From Clostridium sp. TW13 (GTDB taxonomy: Bacteria; Bacillota; Clostridia; Clostridiales; Clostridiaceae), in the NCBI RefSeq assembly GCF_024345225.1, contig NZ_BROD01000001.1:620001-684000 (forward strand): 64,000 nt of DNA, given 5' to 3'. Below the pieces are notes generated by a model that worked only from the letters and a program-made list of their open reading frames with translations, did no database searches and was not told where the DNA came from. A program made the position numbers and the translations under genes. Position 1 is the stretch's first letter, and each line of letters begins with the position of its first letter. Positions 7,420-16,266 of the stretch are shown one piece after another.

Positions 7420-9469
7420 ATTGGTTAACTTTCTTCTTTTCTTTCTTTTTTGATGTTATTTGTTCTTCTTTGTACACACGTTGTAATGTTGTGTGATTAC
7501 AGTGTGCTGAGAATAAAGGTACATTTTCTATATCAACATCACTAGTTTCAAGTCCAAACCATTTTGCTGGAGAAACAGTGTATCTCTTTATAAATAATTT
7601 AGCTTTAAGTATAAATGTTTCTGAGAAATTCAAGTCTGTTTCATATGAAAGTTGTTCTTGGATTAATAAGAAACGGAAGTCTCCAACTTTTCTATCTTGC
7701 ATTGTAGTATAATTTCTTGATTGCTTTTGTATTTCACCACTATTAACCAAATCGGTTGATATTTGACGTAGGAATACATTCAATTGTTGATCTACTCTGA
7801 ATCCAAGTTTTATTTGAACTTTTACAATATAAGAAGTATCCATAGTATCTACAGAATATTCTGCTTGATAAGGTTCATCAGTAACTTTTATATGAACAAA
7901 CCAATATACATCAGCTCTTTTAGGTCTCTTATCTAAAAGAGAGTACATTATCTTTCTTTCAATTTGGCGAGGTTCTTTACAAGTAGTTAAGCACACAAGA
8001 TTAGATGTATATTTAGGTCTATCGTTATCTTGGCGTAATTGGTCTAATTGTTTCTTGTAATCTTCAAGTGGAACATTCTCTACAACTCTCATTTTAATGT
8101 TATAGCCTCTGATCCAAATATACATAATTGATAATATTGCTAAAGCTATTAATACTGCTATATATCCACCATGCATAAATTTAACTGCATTTGCAACAAA
8201 GAAACAAGTTTCAAAAGTACCAAAGAAAATAAGCATACTTAATGCAATGATAAATTTAACATTCTTCTTTAATAAGTAGTTAAATAGAAGAATAGTAGTC
8301 ATTAACATTGTGGCTGTAATTGCTAAACCATATGCTGCTTCCATATTGTCTGAACTCTTAAAGTAAAGAACTATTCCTATACAAGCAAACCATAAGATTC
8401 TATTAATTGTTGGTATATATAATTGTCCCTTAGATCTAGATGGATACATAATGTGTAATCTAGGAAATAAGTTTAATTTAATTGCTTCTGAAACAAGTGT
8501 AAAAGAACCTGAAATCAATGCTTGTGAAGCAATAATAGCAGCAAGTGTTGAAATTATAACAGAATAAACCAAGAATGCATGTGGAACCATTTGGAAGAAT
8601 GGATTCAAGTCTGTCATATTTGCAAATTGAGGATTATTTTTTACTGCTAATATCCAAGCACCTTGTCCAAAATAGTTTAATAATAAACATATCTTAACAA
8701 AGGGCCAAGAACCATAAATATTTTTCTGACCAACATGTCCAAGATCTGAATAAAGAGCTTCAGCACCTGTTGATGATAAGAAAATACTACCAAGAAGGAA
8801 GAAACCAGCTTTATTTTCATGACTAAAAAGAATACTAATTGCATAATGTGGAGATAATGCACGTAAAAGTGTAAAATCATGAGTAATACTAACTATTCCG
8901 AATATTGCTAGTGTAGAGAACCAAACAAACATTATTGGTCCGAATAATTTTCCAATTAAATCAGTTCCAAAATGCTGAATAGCAAATAAAAGGCTCAATA
9001 TTGCTATTACAATGATGATAATAATATCTTGATTGCCACCTACAACCTCATTGAAACTTGGGATAAGGTTAAGTCCTTCAATTGCTGAAGTTACAGTCAC
9101 AGCAGGTGTTAACATACCATCAGCAAGTAAGGCAGATCCACCAATCATTGCTGGAATAATAAGCCATTTTGCTTGGCTACGAACCAAAGTGAAAAGAGAG
9201 AAAATACCACCTTCACCCTTATTGTCTGCTTTTAAAGTAATCATTACATATTTTATAGTTGTTAAAATGGTGATTGTCCAGAAAACTAGAGATAAGGATC
9301 CAAGAATAAAATTCTCAGAAACATTATTAATGCCACCATTGCCTTTAAGAATAGATTTCATAACATAAAGAGGAGAGGTACCAATATCTCCATAAACAAC
9401 TCCTAATGCTATTAAAATTCCACCCAAGGTCGCTTTACTAATATTATTTTGTTTCGTAAGTGATTTCAT
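7418..9469 (-). CDS. kup: Kup/HAK/KT potassium uptake permease (copy 2)
   Basis: This 683-residue paralogue of the 5231-7234 protein is near-identical over long runs of the membrane domain and shares the 'GVVYGDIGTSPLYVMKS' signature. It differs by a charged, lysine-rich C-terminal tail of about 15 residues (EEQITSKKKEKKK) that copy 1 lacks. It has 12 predicted TM segments and a soluble C-terminal domain. The ATG follows AAGGACG. I infer a local duplication; the different tail and separate transcription allow different regulation. I found no ydaO (c-di-AMP) riboswitch core in its leader. Confidence 0.93.
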   Translation of the reverse strand: MKSLTKQNNISKATLGGILIALGVVYGDIGTSPLYVMKSILKGNGGINNVSENFILGSLSLVFWTITILTTIKYVMITLKADNKGEGGIFSLFTLVRSQAKWLIIPAMIGGSALLADGMLTPAVTVTSAIEGLNLIPSFNEVVGGNQDIIIIIVIAILSLLFAIQHFGTDLIGKLFGPIMFVWFSTLAIFGIVSITHDFTLLRALSPHYAISILFSHENKAGFFLLGSIFLSSTGAEALYSDLGHVGQKNIYGSWPFVKICLLLNYFGQGAWILAVKNNPQFANMTDLNPFFQMVPHAFLVYSVIISTLAAIIASQALISGSFTLVSEAIKLNLFPRLHIMYPSRSKGQLYIPTINRILWFACIGIVLYFKSSDNMEAAYGLAITATMLMTTILLFNYLLKKNVKFIIALSMLIFFGTFETCFFVANAVKFMHGGYIAVLIALAILSIMYIWIRGYNIKMRVVENVPLEDYKKQLDQLRQDNDRPKYTSNLVCLTTCKEPRQIERKIMYSLLDKRPKRADVYWFVHIKVTDEPYQAEYSVDTMDTSYIVKVQIKLGFRVDQQLNVFLRQISTDLVNSGEIQKQSRNYTTMQDRKVGDFRFLLIQEQLSYETDLNFSETFILKAKLFIKRYTVSPAKWFGLETSDVDIENVPLFSAHCNHTTLQRVYKEEQITSKKKEKKKVNQ

Positions 9470-9882
9470 AGTTATAATCGTCCTTCGCTTTTAATTAAAT
9501 ATTTTTTAAAGGAAACAATAGCCCATATTAAGTGGCTTGTCCCTATTGGATATTATATACCTAAATTAATAAATAAGGGAATAATAATTAAAACAGAATT
9601 TATTATTTTTTTTTCTAATTTTATAACATTTCTGCAATATGCGAACTTCTTTTAAACATATCATAATTAGAATGAAAATTGATTACAAAAAAGTTAATAA
9701 TGTGACAAAAAATATGAACTTTAGTTAGTATATTTCTTTAAAGTTAAAAAGTTAGAAATTATGCTTAAATGTAATATAGTTTATATCAATAATATCAATT
9801 GATATGACTGCTATTTATTGATATAATTCATAATAATAAAGAGAAAATCAATAAAATTTAACTTAAAAGAGAGGTATTATAA
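9470..9882. other. Divergent intergenic region, kup / chemoreceptor
   Basis: These 413 very AT-rich bases must hold promoters for kup (-) and the chemoreceptor (+). The only clear structure is a hairpin with outer arms CAATAG/CTATTG at about 9516-9548 in the kup leader. I see no reading frame with a ribosome site and no recognisable riboswitch. Confidence 0.4.
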
Positions 9883-10719
9883 ATGAATTTAAGTGATGAG
9901 GAATTTTTTTCAGCAGTAAAGGCTATATTTCCTATTTTACCAACACTATTCAATTCGGATGTTACCATGGCTATTACTGATAATGAGAAGGTAGTAACAA
10001 TAAAAGAGGCTAAAACTTTTGATTTGGGTATAAAGGAAGGACTTAAATTAATAGTAGGAGGAACCTCAGAAAAGGCAATAAAATCAAGAGAAAAGATTTC
10101 AATTCGTTATCCTAAAGATGCTTTTGGATTTCCTATAGTTGCTTCTGCAGTTCCATTAATTAATCCTAATACTAAAAATGTAGTTGGAACTATAACTTAC
10201 GCTATTTCTATGGAAAAAGAAAATGCAGTAGTTGAAATGGCAAGTGCATTGCAACTATTCTCAAAAGAACTAGAATCTTCATCTGAGGACTTAAGTAGTT
10301 CTACACACAAGTTATCTAGCAATAGTGAAAACTTTAATCAATTAATTAGCGAAACTCAAGCAGGCATAGCAAGCATGGATGACATTATTAAATACATAAA
10401 AAGTATTGCAGATACAACAAATTTATTAGGATTAAATGCATCAATTGAATCAGCAAGAGCTGGTGAACATGGTAAAGGCTTTTCAGTTGTAGCAGGAGAA
10501 ATAAGAAAGCTTGCTACAAATAGCAAAGAATCAACAGGAAAAATTAATGAAACACTAGCTAAGATTAAAGAAAATATAGATCAAATTGTAAGCGTTATAA
10601 GTGAATTCACTGATACAAGTACAACTCAATCTAGACAAGCTGACCAAATAGCAGCAGGAAGCCAAGCACTTAATGATTTATCTTCTAAATTGTTAAAATT
10701 ATCTGAGGATATTGGGTAA
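9883..10719 (+). CDS. Short soluble methyl-accepting chemotaxis protein
   Basis: This 278-residue receptor has no membrane segment. Residues 1-115 look like a small alpha/beta sensory domain ('[20 protein letters not shown]...[24 protein letters not shown]'). Residues 120-278 are a short antiparallel coiled coil with the signalling tip at about 181-205 ('[20 protein letters not shown]'). The tip has conservative changes (GLNASIES for the usual ALNAAIEA). It should sit in the cytoplasm and feed CheA/CheW from an internal cue. The start follows AGAGAGGT. It is monocistronic and ends at a terminator. Confidence 0.85.
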   Translation: MNLSDEEFFSAVKAIFPILPTLFNSDVTMAITDNEKVVTIKEAKTFDLGIKEGLKLIVGGTSEKAIKSREKISIRYPKDAFGFPIVASAVPLINPNTKNVVGTITYAISMEKENAVVEMASALQLFSKELESSSEDLSSSTHKLSSNSENFNQLISETQAGIASMDDIIKYIKSIADTTNLLGLNASIESARAGEHGKGFSVVAGEIRKLATNSKESTGKINETLAKIKENIDQIVSVISEFTDTSTTQSRQADQIAAGSQALNDLSSKLLKLSEDIG

Positions 10720-10744
10720 GTAAATATTAAAAATTATAGTGTGA

Positions 10745-10790
10745 AGCTCATATACAGTTATAAAGTAATTGTATATGAGCTGTTTTTTTT
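10745..10790 (+). terminator. Intrinsic terminator
   Basis: The 11-bp stem AGCTCATATAC/GTATATGAGCT (10745-10755 with 10771-10781) is followed by eight Ts. Confidence 0.9.
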
Positions 10791-11109
10791 ATTCCTTAAG
10801 AAATTGTAATGAAGTGGAATTTATGTATAACTTATAAAAAAGCTATTTGATTAGGTTTCATATGGAGAAAGAATAAAAAAGAAATTATGTTATGAAGATA
10901 TTGTTAACAAAATCCCGCATTTTGTTCTTAAAGTAAAGGAGAGTATGAAAAAAATGTTAAAAATAAGAAAGTATGCTGTTTTAAAATTATATTGTGTGAT
11001 ATAAAGGATAAAAAGGAAACTTATGTATAGAGATATATGGAATTAAACAGGAAATAGATTGTAATTGATTTCTTATTAGAATCAATAGTTTATTGAAGGG
11101 AGCAAAAGA
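10791..11109 (+). other. Leader region upstream of amj
   Basis: About 320 bases before amj. A tiny 19-codon frame (10945-11004, beginning MKKMLKIRKYAV) follows AAAGGAGAG but is too close to it (3 bases to the first ATG, 12 to the second). It may be a leader peptide or chance. No terminator or known riboswitch is visible. Confidence 0.25.
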
Positions 11110-11913
11110 ATGTCTGTACAAATAGTAATAGTTATAATCCTGACAGTTATAATATCAATAATTTCAACACTTGCGTATTCTGTAAGGATTGTTGGCATAA
11201 GAACAGGAAGAATAGCAGTATCGTCTGCAGTATTCAGTATTTTTGCGCTAATATCAAGAACAGCAAATAGTATTCAAGGACCAGTATTGTCTAAAAAAAT
11301 TGAGAATAGCATAAAGGTTGGAAATGTTGAAAGTATGCTATATATATTTAGGTGGATACTAGGTTTCACAACAGTAGCAACAATTATTGGAGCATTGTTG
11401 ATGCCAACATTTATAAAAGTCTTAGAAAAAGCAGTACAATCATTTTGTGTTAATCGCTCTATCCCCAAATTATTATTACATGCTTTTTCAAAATCAGGAA
11501 TAGAACAGTTTAAAAGTAGTGTTACAAAACCTAAAAAAGAAAATTTAGCACAGTTAAAGTGTTTGAAGATGATTCCTAAAAAAGTTATTTTATTAAATAC
11601 GTTAGCTTTTTCAGCAGTGACTGTTGGTTCATTATCATCATTATACGCTGGATGCTTAAATCCAGAACTAAGAACTACTTGCAGTAATTTATCACCAGTT
11701 ATAACAGGTGTTGCAACATTACTTATGGTTATTTTCGTGGATCCATATGTATCAATGTTAACGGATGATGTGATAAATGGAGAGTGTACTGAACTTCAGT
11801 TTAAAAGATGTATAATTTTTGTTGTTGAAGGTTTGATAATAGGAACAATTTTAGCACAGTTATTACTGATTCCAGCAGCGAGAGTAATATCATTTATAGC
11901 TAAAATACTTTAG
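11110..11913 (+). CDS. amj: Lipid II flippase Amj
   Basis: The 267 residues match the Amj (formerly DUF2837/YdaH) family in length and pattern. The N-terminal TM helix is followed by 'AYSVRIVGIRTGRIAVSSAVFSIFALISRTANSIQGP', with further TM segments near residues 80-100, 160-180, 195-215 and 240-262. In Bacillus subtilis Amj flips lipid II across the membrane and can replace MurJ. The ATG follows GAAGGGAG. It stands alone here, so a stress-induced backup flippase is a reasonable guess. In B. subtilis amj is driven by a cell-envelope sigma factor; I could not identify such a promoter here. Confidence 0.85.
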   Translation: MSVQIVIVIILTVIISIISTLAYSVRIVGIRTGRIAVSSAVFSIFALISRTANSIQGPVLSKKIENSIKVGNVESMLYIFRWILGFTTVATIIGALLMPTFIKVLEKAVQSFCVNRSIPKLLLHAFSKSGIEQFKSSVTKPKKENLAQLKCLKMIPKKVILLNTLAFSAVTVGSLSSLYAGCLNPELRTTCSNLSPVITGVATLLMVIFVDPYVSMLTDDVINGECTELQFKRCIIFVVEGLIIGTILAQLLLIPAARVISFIAKIL

Positions 11914-11946
11914 AGAGTAAAATAAATAACTTAATTAAATATGACA

Positions 11947-11963
11947 TATAGTTGTCAACTATA
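11947..11963. promoter_or_regulatory. 17-bp perfect palindrome, candidate operator
   Basis: TATAGTTGTCAACTATA has 8-bp arms around one base. A further half-site, TATAGTTG, lies about 33 bases downstream, just before the radical SAM start. The form resembles MarR-type operators. The regulator is not in view. Confidence 0.45.
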
Positions 11964-12025
11964 ATGATATATAATAGTGTTTATAAATCTTATTATATAG
12001 TTGTAATAGAAAAGGAAGAAGTAGT

Positions 12026-12895
12026 ATGCATTATAAAGAAGTAAAGGGGATTTTATCACCAGGTAACGGTATGAATTTATATCGTGGTTGCACCCATGGT
12101 TGTATTTATTGTGACAGCAGGAGTTGGTGTTACAATATGGATCATGATTTTGAGGATATTGAAGTAAAGATTAATGCACCACAATTACTTGAAGAGTCAC
12201 TTCGAAAAAAGCGTAAGAAGTGTATGGTTGGTACAGGGGCGATGTGTGATCCATATATGCATGTTGAAATGAAGCTTAATCATACAAGAAAATGTCTTGA
12301 AATAATTGATAGGTATGGGTTTGGACTTAGTATTCAAACAAAATCAAATCGTATATTGCGTGATTTAGATTTGCTGAAAAGTATAAATGAGAAATCTAAG
12401 TGTGTTGTTCAAATGACTCTTACTACTTATGATGAGGAGTTATGTAAAATTATTGAACCTGCTGTTTGCACTACAAAGGAACGTTTCGAAGTGCTTACGA
12501 TTATGAGGGATAATGGGATTCCAACTGTTGTATGGATTGATCCAATGTTACCTTTTATCAATGATACAGAAGAAAATTTAAGAGGAATTTTAAATTATTG
12601 TATAGAAGCTAAGGTATACGGTATTATTTGTTTTGGTATGGGGTTAACTTTAAGAGATGGTAATAGAGAATATTTTTATAAGAAGTTAGATGAACATTTT
12701 CCAGGGCTTAAAGAAAAATATCATAAAAAGTATGGTTACAGTTATGAAATAAGAAGTGATGAAAGTAAGAAATTTATGCATATCTTCCGTTCAGTATGTA
12801 AAGAACATGGGATAGTTTGCAATAATGATGTAATATTTAATTATATGCATACTTTTGAAGAAAAGCAGATAGTGCAGCAATTAAGCTTATTTTAG
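12026..12895 (+). CDS. SPL-family radical SAM protein
   Basis: The 289-residue protein carries the radical SAM cluster motif CxxxCxxC at Cys22, Cys26 and Cys29 ('GCTHGCIYCDSR'). The glycine-rich and 'VGTGAMCDPYMHVE' segments are as in the spore-photolyase-like family of small radical SAM proteins. It lacks spore photoproduct lyase's N-terminal region, so it is a relative rather than SplB itself. It should bind a [4Fe-4S] cluster and cleave S-adenosylmethionine; the substrate is unknown. The ATG follows AAGGAAG. A palindrome (11947-11963) marks the promoter region. Confidence 0.8.
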   Translation: MHYKEVKGILSPGNGMNLYRGCTHGCIYCDSRSWCYNMDHDFEDIEVKINAPQLLEESLRKKRKKCMVGTGAMCDPYMHVEMKLNHTRKCLEIIDRYGFGLSIQTKSNRILRDLDLLKSINEKSKCVVQMTLTTYDEELCKIIEPAVCTTKERFEVLTIMRDNGIPTVVWIDPMLPFINDTEENLRGILNYCIEAKVYGIICFGMGLTLRDGNREYFYKKLDEHFPGLKEKYHKKYGYSYEIRSDESKKFMHIFRSVCKEHGIVCNNDVIFNYMHTFEEKQIVQQLSLF

Positions 12896-12918
12896 ATAGT
12901 ATAATGTAAATAAAAATG

Positions 12919-12953
12919 GAACTCTGTTGTGAAGGCAGTGTTCTGTTTTTTTT
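12919..12953 (+). terminator. Intrinsic terminator
   Basis: GAACTCTG/CAGTGTTC (12919-12926 with 12936-12943, one mismatch) is followed by a T-run. It ends the radical SAM gene. Confidence 0.75.
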
Positions 12954-13033
12954 ATAATGAAAACATTAAGTTAGAATTTAGTTTACCTTTGTGTCGTATT
13001 GAATTAAATTAGTATAACTAATAAAATATTAGT

Positions 13034-13189
13034 GTGGTAAATTGTGGATTATTATTAAAGAAGTTATGTTATTTAGGATTAAGACCAACTGTTCAAGTTA
13101 GTGCAAAGACTAAAAATGGTCAAACAGTAGATGTAACTTTTTATACAGATACTGATGAATTAATTGGAGTATGTTTTCATGGTGAATAA
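13034..13189 (+). pseudogene. Small frame, probable remnant of a larger gene
   Basis: An open stretch runs from a GTG at 13034 to TAA at 13187-13189 and encodes about 51 residues. Its second half looks like real protein sequence ('PTVQVSAKTKNGQTVDVTF', then 'YTDTDELIGVCFHGE'). There is no ribosome site before it, and the upstream residues are Leu/Lys-rich and unconvincing. I infer the tail of a decayed gene. It is followed by a strong terminator, as a real gene end would be. Confidence 0.35.
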
Positions 13190-13209
13190 AAGAATAAAAT
13201 GATTTATTT

Positions 13210-13239
13210 CCCTCCAGTGTCCTCATAGACACTAGAGGG
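13210..13239. terminator. Bidirectional intrinsic terminator
   Basis: CCCTC-C-AGTGTC pairs with GACACT-A-GAGGG (13210-13221 with 13228-13239) in T-rich/A-rich surroundings. It lies between the remnant and the ABC-F gene. Confidence 0.8.
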
Positions 13240-13258
13240 CTTTATTTACACTTTTATT

Positions 13259-14998
13259 TTAAAGTAACTTAATCAGTGATTCTAACTCTTCAGATAAAAC
13301 TTTTGCAAGTTCAAAATCAGTATTTTTTAGAGCCGTTTCTATTTTTATTTCAACAGCTCTTTTCTTTTGTTCAATTTCTAAATAGTCTTTATCAAAATAC
13401 TTTGCATAAATCATCTTTCTAAATTTTCGCATACTCATTCTTCTAATTGTCTTATCTTCAATAATTAAAACATAATCTACGCAGTTTATAATAGAATAGT
13501 AATCATGAGATATCATTAAAATCGCACCGTTATAATTTGATATGGCTTTTTCAAGTGCTATCTGTGAATAGGTGTCTAAATGACTTATGGGTTCATCTAG
13601 AAGCAACATGTTTGATTTACTAGCAGAAACTTTGGCTAACTGAAGTATATTCTTTTCTCCACCAGATAAAGATCCTATTTTTTGGTTTATGATTTCTTCG
13701 TCAAAACCATAGTTTGAAATATATGATTCAACATCTTCATAAGTTTTAAAACCTGCATCTAGGAATTCTTCAAGTATTGTATTAGATTCATTTAGTATTT
13801 CACCTTGAAGCTGTGATAAATAAGCTATTTCAATGTGAGGATCTATTTCAATAGCAGGATTATTATTTTTAAAGATATCTCTAAGTAAAGTTGTTTTTCC
13901 AGTACCGTTTAACCCGATAATAGCCACTTTATCATTAGATTTAATCTCAAAGTTAATGTTTTCTAAAAGTGTATCATCAAAGCTAACACTGTAATCATTA
14001 ACTTTTAAAGCAATTGTTTCTTCAATCGGATTATTAGTAGTTAAACGGATATAAGGTTGTTTAATTTCAATAAAAGGTGTTTTTATTCTACGAGCTTCTA
14101 ATCTTTCTAGAAATTTCATTTTACCTTTTAGATATCTTCCAGCAGCAGTCTCACCTGTAATTTCTGCTCTCTCTCTTAGTCTATTGATTATATGCTCGTT
14201 TCTCTCAATTTCTTCATTATCAGCAATAGCTAGTTCTTGTAACTCAATTTTAGTTTGAAGTAATGAGAAGTTATAATCAATATAGCTTCCATCAAATTCT
14301 TGGAGTTCAAGATTTTCTAAGTGTATAATTTTATTAAAGCAATGATTCAATAGATATCTGTTGTGGGTGATTACTAACATTATTCCTTTGTGAGAATTAA
14401 TTAGATTTCTAAGAGAATTAAGGTTTTCAAAGTCTAAAAACACATCAGGTTCATCCATAATCATTAAGTGTGGGCTATTAAGCATTTCCTTAATAACTTG
14501 GATAAGTTTGAATTGACCACCACTAAGTTCAGATATCGTTAGATCTTTAAGCTTGTTTAAGTTTGCAAGATTTAATTTTTTATTAAGGTTGCTTTCGAAA
14601 TCATCTCCACCAATTGCATCAAGTGCCTCTAAAGCTTCTTGGTATTTTATTAGTAAAGTATCAATATCTGAAGATGTTTCCATTTCAGCACAAATAGAGG
14701 CTATCTCATTTTGTAGTTTAATAAAATCTTCACATATATATTCGAAAACTGTAGTTTCTTTTATTTTATCTAGTTGTGAGAATTGACTTACATATCCAAT
14801 CCTACAATTTGGATCAATCTCTAGGGTACCATCGAACACATATTTTTCTGGGTCCATAATTATATCTATCAGTGTACTTTTTCCGCTACCACTCGTACCT
14901 ATAAAGGCGCAATGTTGATCATCTTCTAAGGTAAAAGAAATCTTATTATAAAGATCTTTTTGCGGAAAGGAGTAAGACAAGTTATCAACTTTTATCAT
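13259..14998 (-). CDS. ABC-F family ATPase (ribosome-protection type)
   Basis: Two ATP-binding cassettes lie on one chain without membrane segments. Walker A is at residues 34-42 (GTSGSGKST), the signature is 'ELSGGQFKLI', and the second cassette has Walker A GLNGTGKTT and signature SLSGGEKN. ABC-F proteins act on the ribosome, and many clostridial members give resistance to lincosamides, pleuromutilins or streptogramins. Which drugs, if any, cannot be read here. I start at 14998 (579 residues) because GAGAGG lies 7 bases before that ATG; a longer frame from a TTG at 15070 reads through a hairpin. The C-terminus (about 30 residues, 'EIKIETALKNTDFELAKVL') resembles a UVR motif. Confidence 0.88.
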   Translation of the reverse strand: MIKVDNLSYSFPQKDLYNKISFTLEDDQHCAFIGTSGSGKSTLIDIIMDPEKYVFDGTLEIDPNCRIGYVSQFSQLDKIKETTVFEYICEDFIKLQNEIASICAEMETSSDIDTLLIKYQEALEALDAIGGDDFESNLNKKLNLANLNKLKDLTISELSGGQFKLIQVIKEMLNSPHLMIMDEPDVFLDFENLNSLRNLINSHKGIMLVITHNRYLLNHCFNKIIHLENLELQEFDGSYIDYNFSLLQTKIELQELAIADNEEIERNEHIINRLRERAEITGETAAGRYLKGKMKFLERLEARRIKTPFIEIKQPYIRLTTNNPIEETIALKVNDYSVSFDDTLLENINFEIKSNDKVAIIGLNGTGKTTLLRDIFKNNNPAIEIDPHIEIAYLSQLQGEILNESNTILEEFLDAGFKTYEDVESYISNYGFDEEIINQKIGSLSGGEKNILQLAKVSASKSNMLLLDEPISHLDTYSQIALEKAISNYNGAILMISHDYYSIINCVDYVLIIEDKTIRRMSMRKFRKMIYAKYFDKDYLEIEQKKRAVEIKIETALKNTDFELAKVLSEELESLIKLL

Positions 14999-15195
14999 AA
15001 TATTACCTCTCTTTATCATTTGAAAAGAGCCTATAAAAATAAGCTCTTCAATATATGCAAAACCTTCCAAGTTGCAATTCTACAATTGGAGAAGTTCTGA
15101 AGTAACGATATTCTTTTTTTAGTTTATCGTTTGTAGCATAACATTTTTTTCGACTAATTTCAATCATTTCATGATAAGGTGGGGAATATTTGCAA
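14999..15195 (-). promoter_or_regulatory. Structured leader of the ABC-F gene
   Basis: On the minus strand a hairpin AAGAGC-12 nt-GCTCTT-TT (15021-15048) sits just before the ribosome site. An imperfect stem CCAATTG...CAACTTGG (about 15067-15090) lies upstream. An in-frame TTG at 15070 reads through the first hairpin. The arrangement resembles antibiotic-responsive attenuators known before some ABC-F genes, but no clean terminator/antiterminator switch is proven. Confidence 0.35.
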
Positions 15196-15198
15196 AGA

Positions 15199-15229
15199 GG
15201 GTGTAGCAAATTTAAGCTACACCCTTTTT
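15199..15229 (+). terminator. Strong intrinsic terminator with no clear + gene before it
   Basis: GGGTGTAGC/GCTACACCC (15199-15207 with 15216-15224) is followed by TTTTT on the + strand. No + strand gene ends nearby. It may block read-through from the remnant region or belong to the ABC-F leader. The rest of 15230-15417 shows nothing else clear. Confidence 0.6.
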
Positions 15230-15483
15230 CACAAAGTATTATTAGATTGTTAACGTTGATAGATATTTATCCAACATAAACTGAATATAAAATGAATATA
15301 AATTGAATGTAGACTTTTGGATTTTAAGGTTCTATTTAGTCTAGGGGTTTGCTATACCATTTGTTTGAAATAGAGAAGGAACAAATATGAAATATAGTAG
15401 AAGGAGGTACATATTCTATTGGAGGAAGAAAGAATAAATTAATTAGTAGAGACGAATTAAAAAATAATAATATTTTAGATAAA

Positions 15484-16005
15484 GTGTTTGAACAGATTTT
15501 AGATATTTATAAAGTATTAGGGATATTTATAATTGGTTCAATAATTGGATTTGTAGTTGAAACCCTTTGGTGTACTGTTGTGAATAAGCATTTAACATTT
15601 AGAAATGCTGGACTACTTGGCCCCGTTAATCCTATATATGGTGTAGCGATGGTTATGTTTACCATGTTATTTCATAAATTTAGACCCAAAAAAACGTATC
15701 AGATCTTTCTAATGGCAGCAATTTGTGGAGGTGCCTTTGAATTTATTTGTTCTGTACTTCAAGAGATGATATGGCATACAAGATCTTGGGATTATTCAAG
15801 AGATTTCATGAATTTATATGGAAGAACAAGCCTTCAATATATGATTTTTTGGGGAATTATAGGCTATGTATATATTCTATATATTTATCCATTAATTAGT
15901 GAAAAGTTAGAAAAAATCAATGTGAAATACGTAAAGGCAGGATTGATTGTTGGAGCTTTAATTATAGCTATTGATTGGATTAGGTTTGGAATAATATTGC
16001 TTTAA
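15484..16005 (+). CDS. PF06541-type membrane protein ('putative ABC transporter permease')
   Basis: The 173-residue protein has five hydrophobic segments (about 10-30, 48-64, 75-95, 118-135, 150-170). It has the family pattern 'GSIIGFVVETLWCTVVNKH' followed by 'NAGLLGPVNPIYGVAMV', as in PF06541. The function is unknown despite the database name. The start is doubtful: GTG 15484 has no ribosome site. The frame stays open upstream to 15391, and two GGAGG sites (15403, 15421) precede no ATG, GTG or TTG in frame. An ATT at 15418, ten bases after the first GGAGG, would add 22 residues. Confidence 0.7.
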   Translation: MFEQILDIYKVLGIFIIGSIIGFVVETLWCTVVNKHLTFRNAGLLGPVNPIYGVAMVMFTMLFHKFRPKKTYQIFLMAAICGGAFEFICSVLQEMIWHTRSWDYSRDFMNLYGRTSLQYMIFWGIIGYVYILYIYPLISEKLEKINVKYVKAGLIVGALIIAIDWIRFGIILL

Positions 16006-16116
16006 GATTGTGTATAGATATGTAGATTTTTGCTAAATTGGACTAGCTTAGTATTGATATTAAGCTGATTTTCATTAATATAAAAATCAAATAAATAATA
16101 CTACTTGAAAGTTTTT

Positions 16117-16150
16117 AACCCTTCAGTGTAAAACTGAAGGGTTTATTTTT
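16117..16150 (+). terminator. Intrinsic terminator
   Basis: A perfect 11-bp stem AACCCTTCAGT/ACTGAAGGGTT (16117-16127 with 16133-16143) is followed by TATTTTTT. Confidence 0.9.
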
Positions 16151-16266
16151 TGGTAAAAGGCAGATATAATTTTAGATAAGCAATGGTAATATTTAGGCAC
16201 AAATTTAGTGCTATGTAAAATATAAAAATCAAAGCGTGCAAATTATGATAGTTTTGGGGGATAAAG

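Noticed and set aside
9470-9600. Possible c-di-AMP (ydaO) riboswitch before kup
   Set aside because: The conserved ydaO core sequences are absent; only one weak hairpin is seen.
11274-11468. Minus-strand frame inside amj
   Set aside because: It overlaps a clear membrane-protein gene and has no start site or conserved features.
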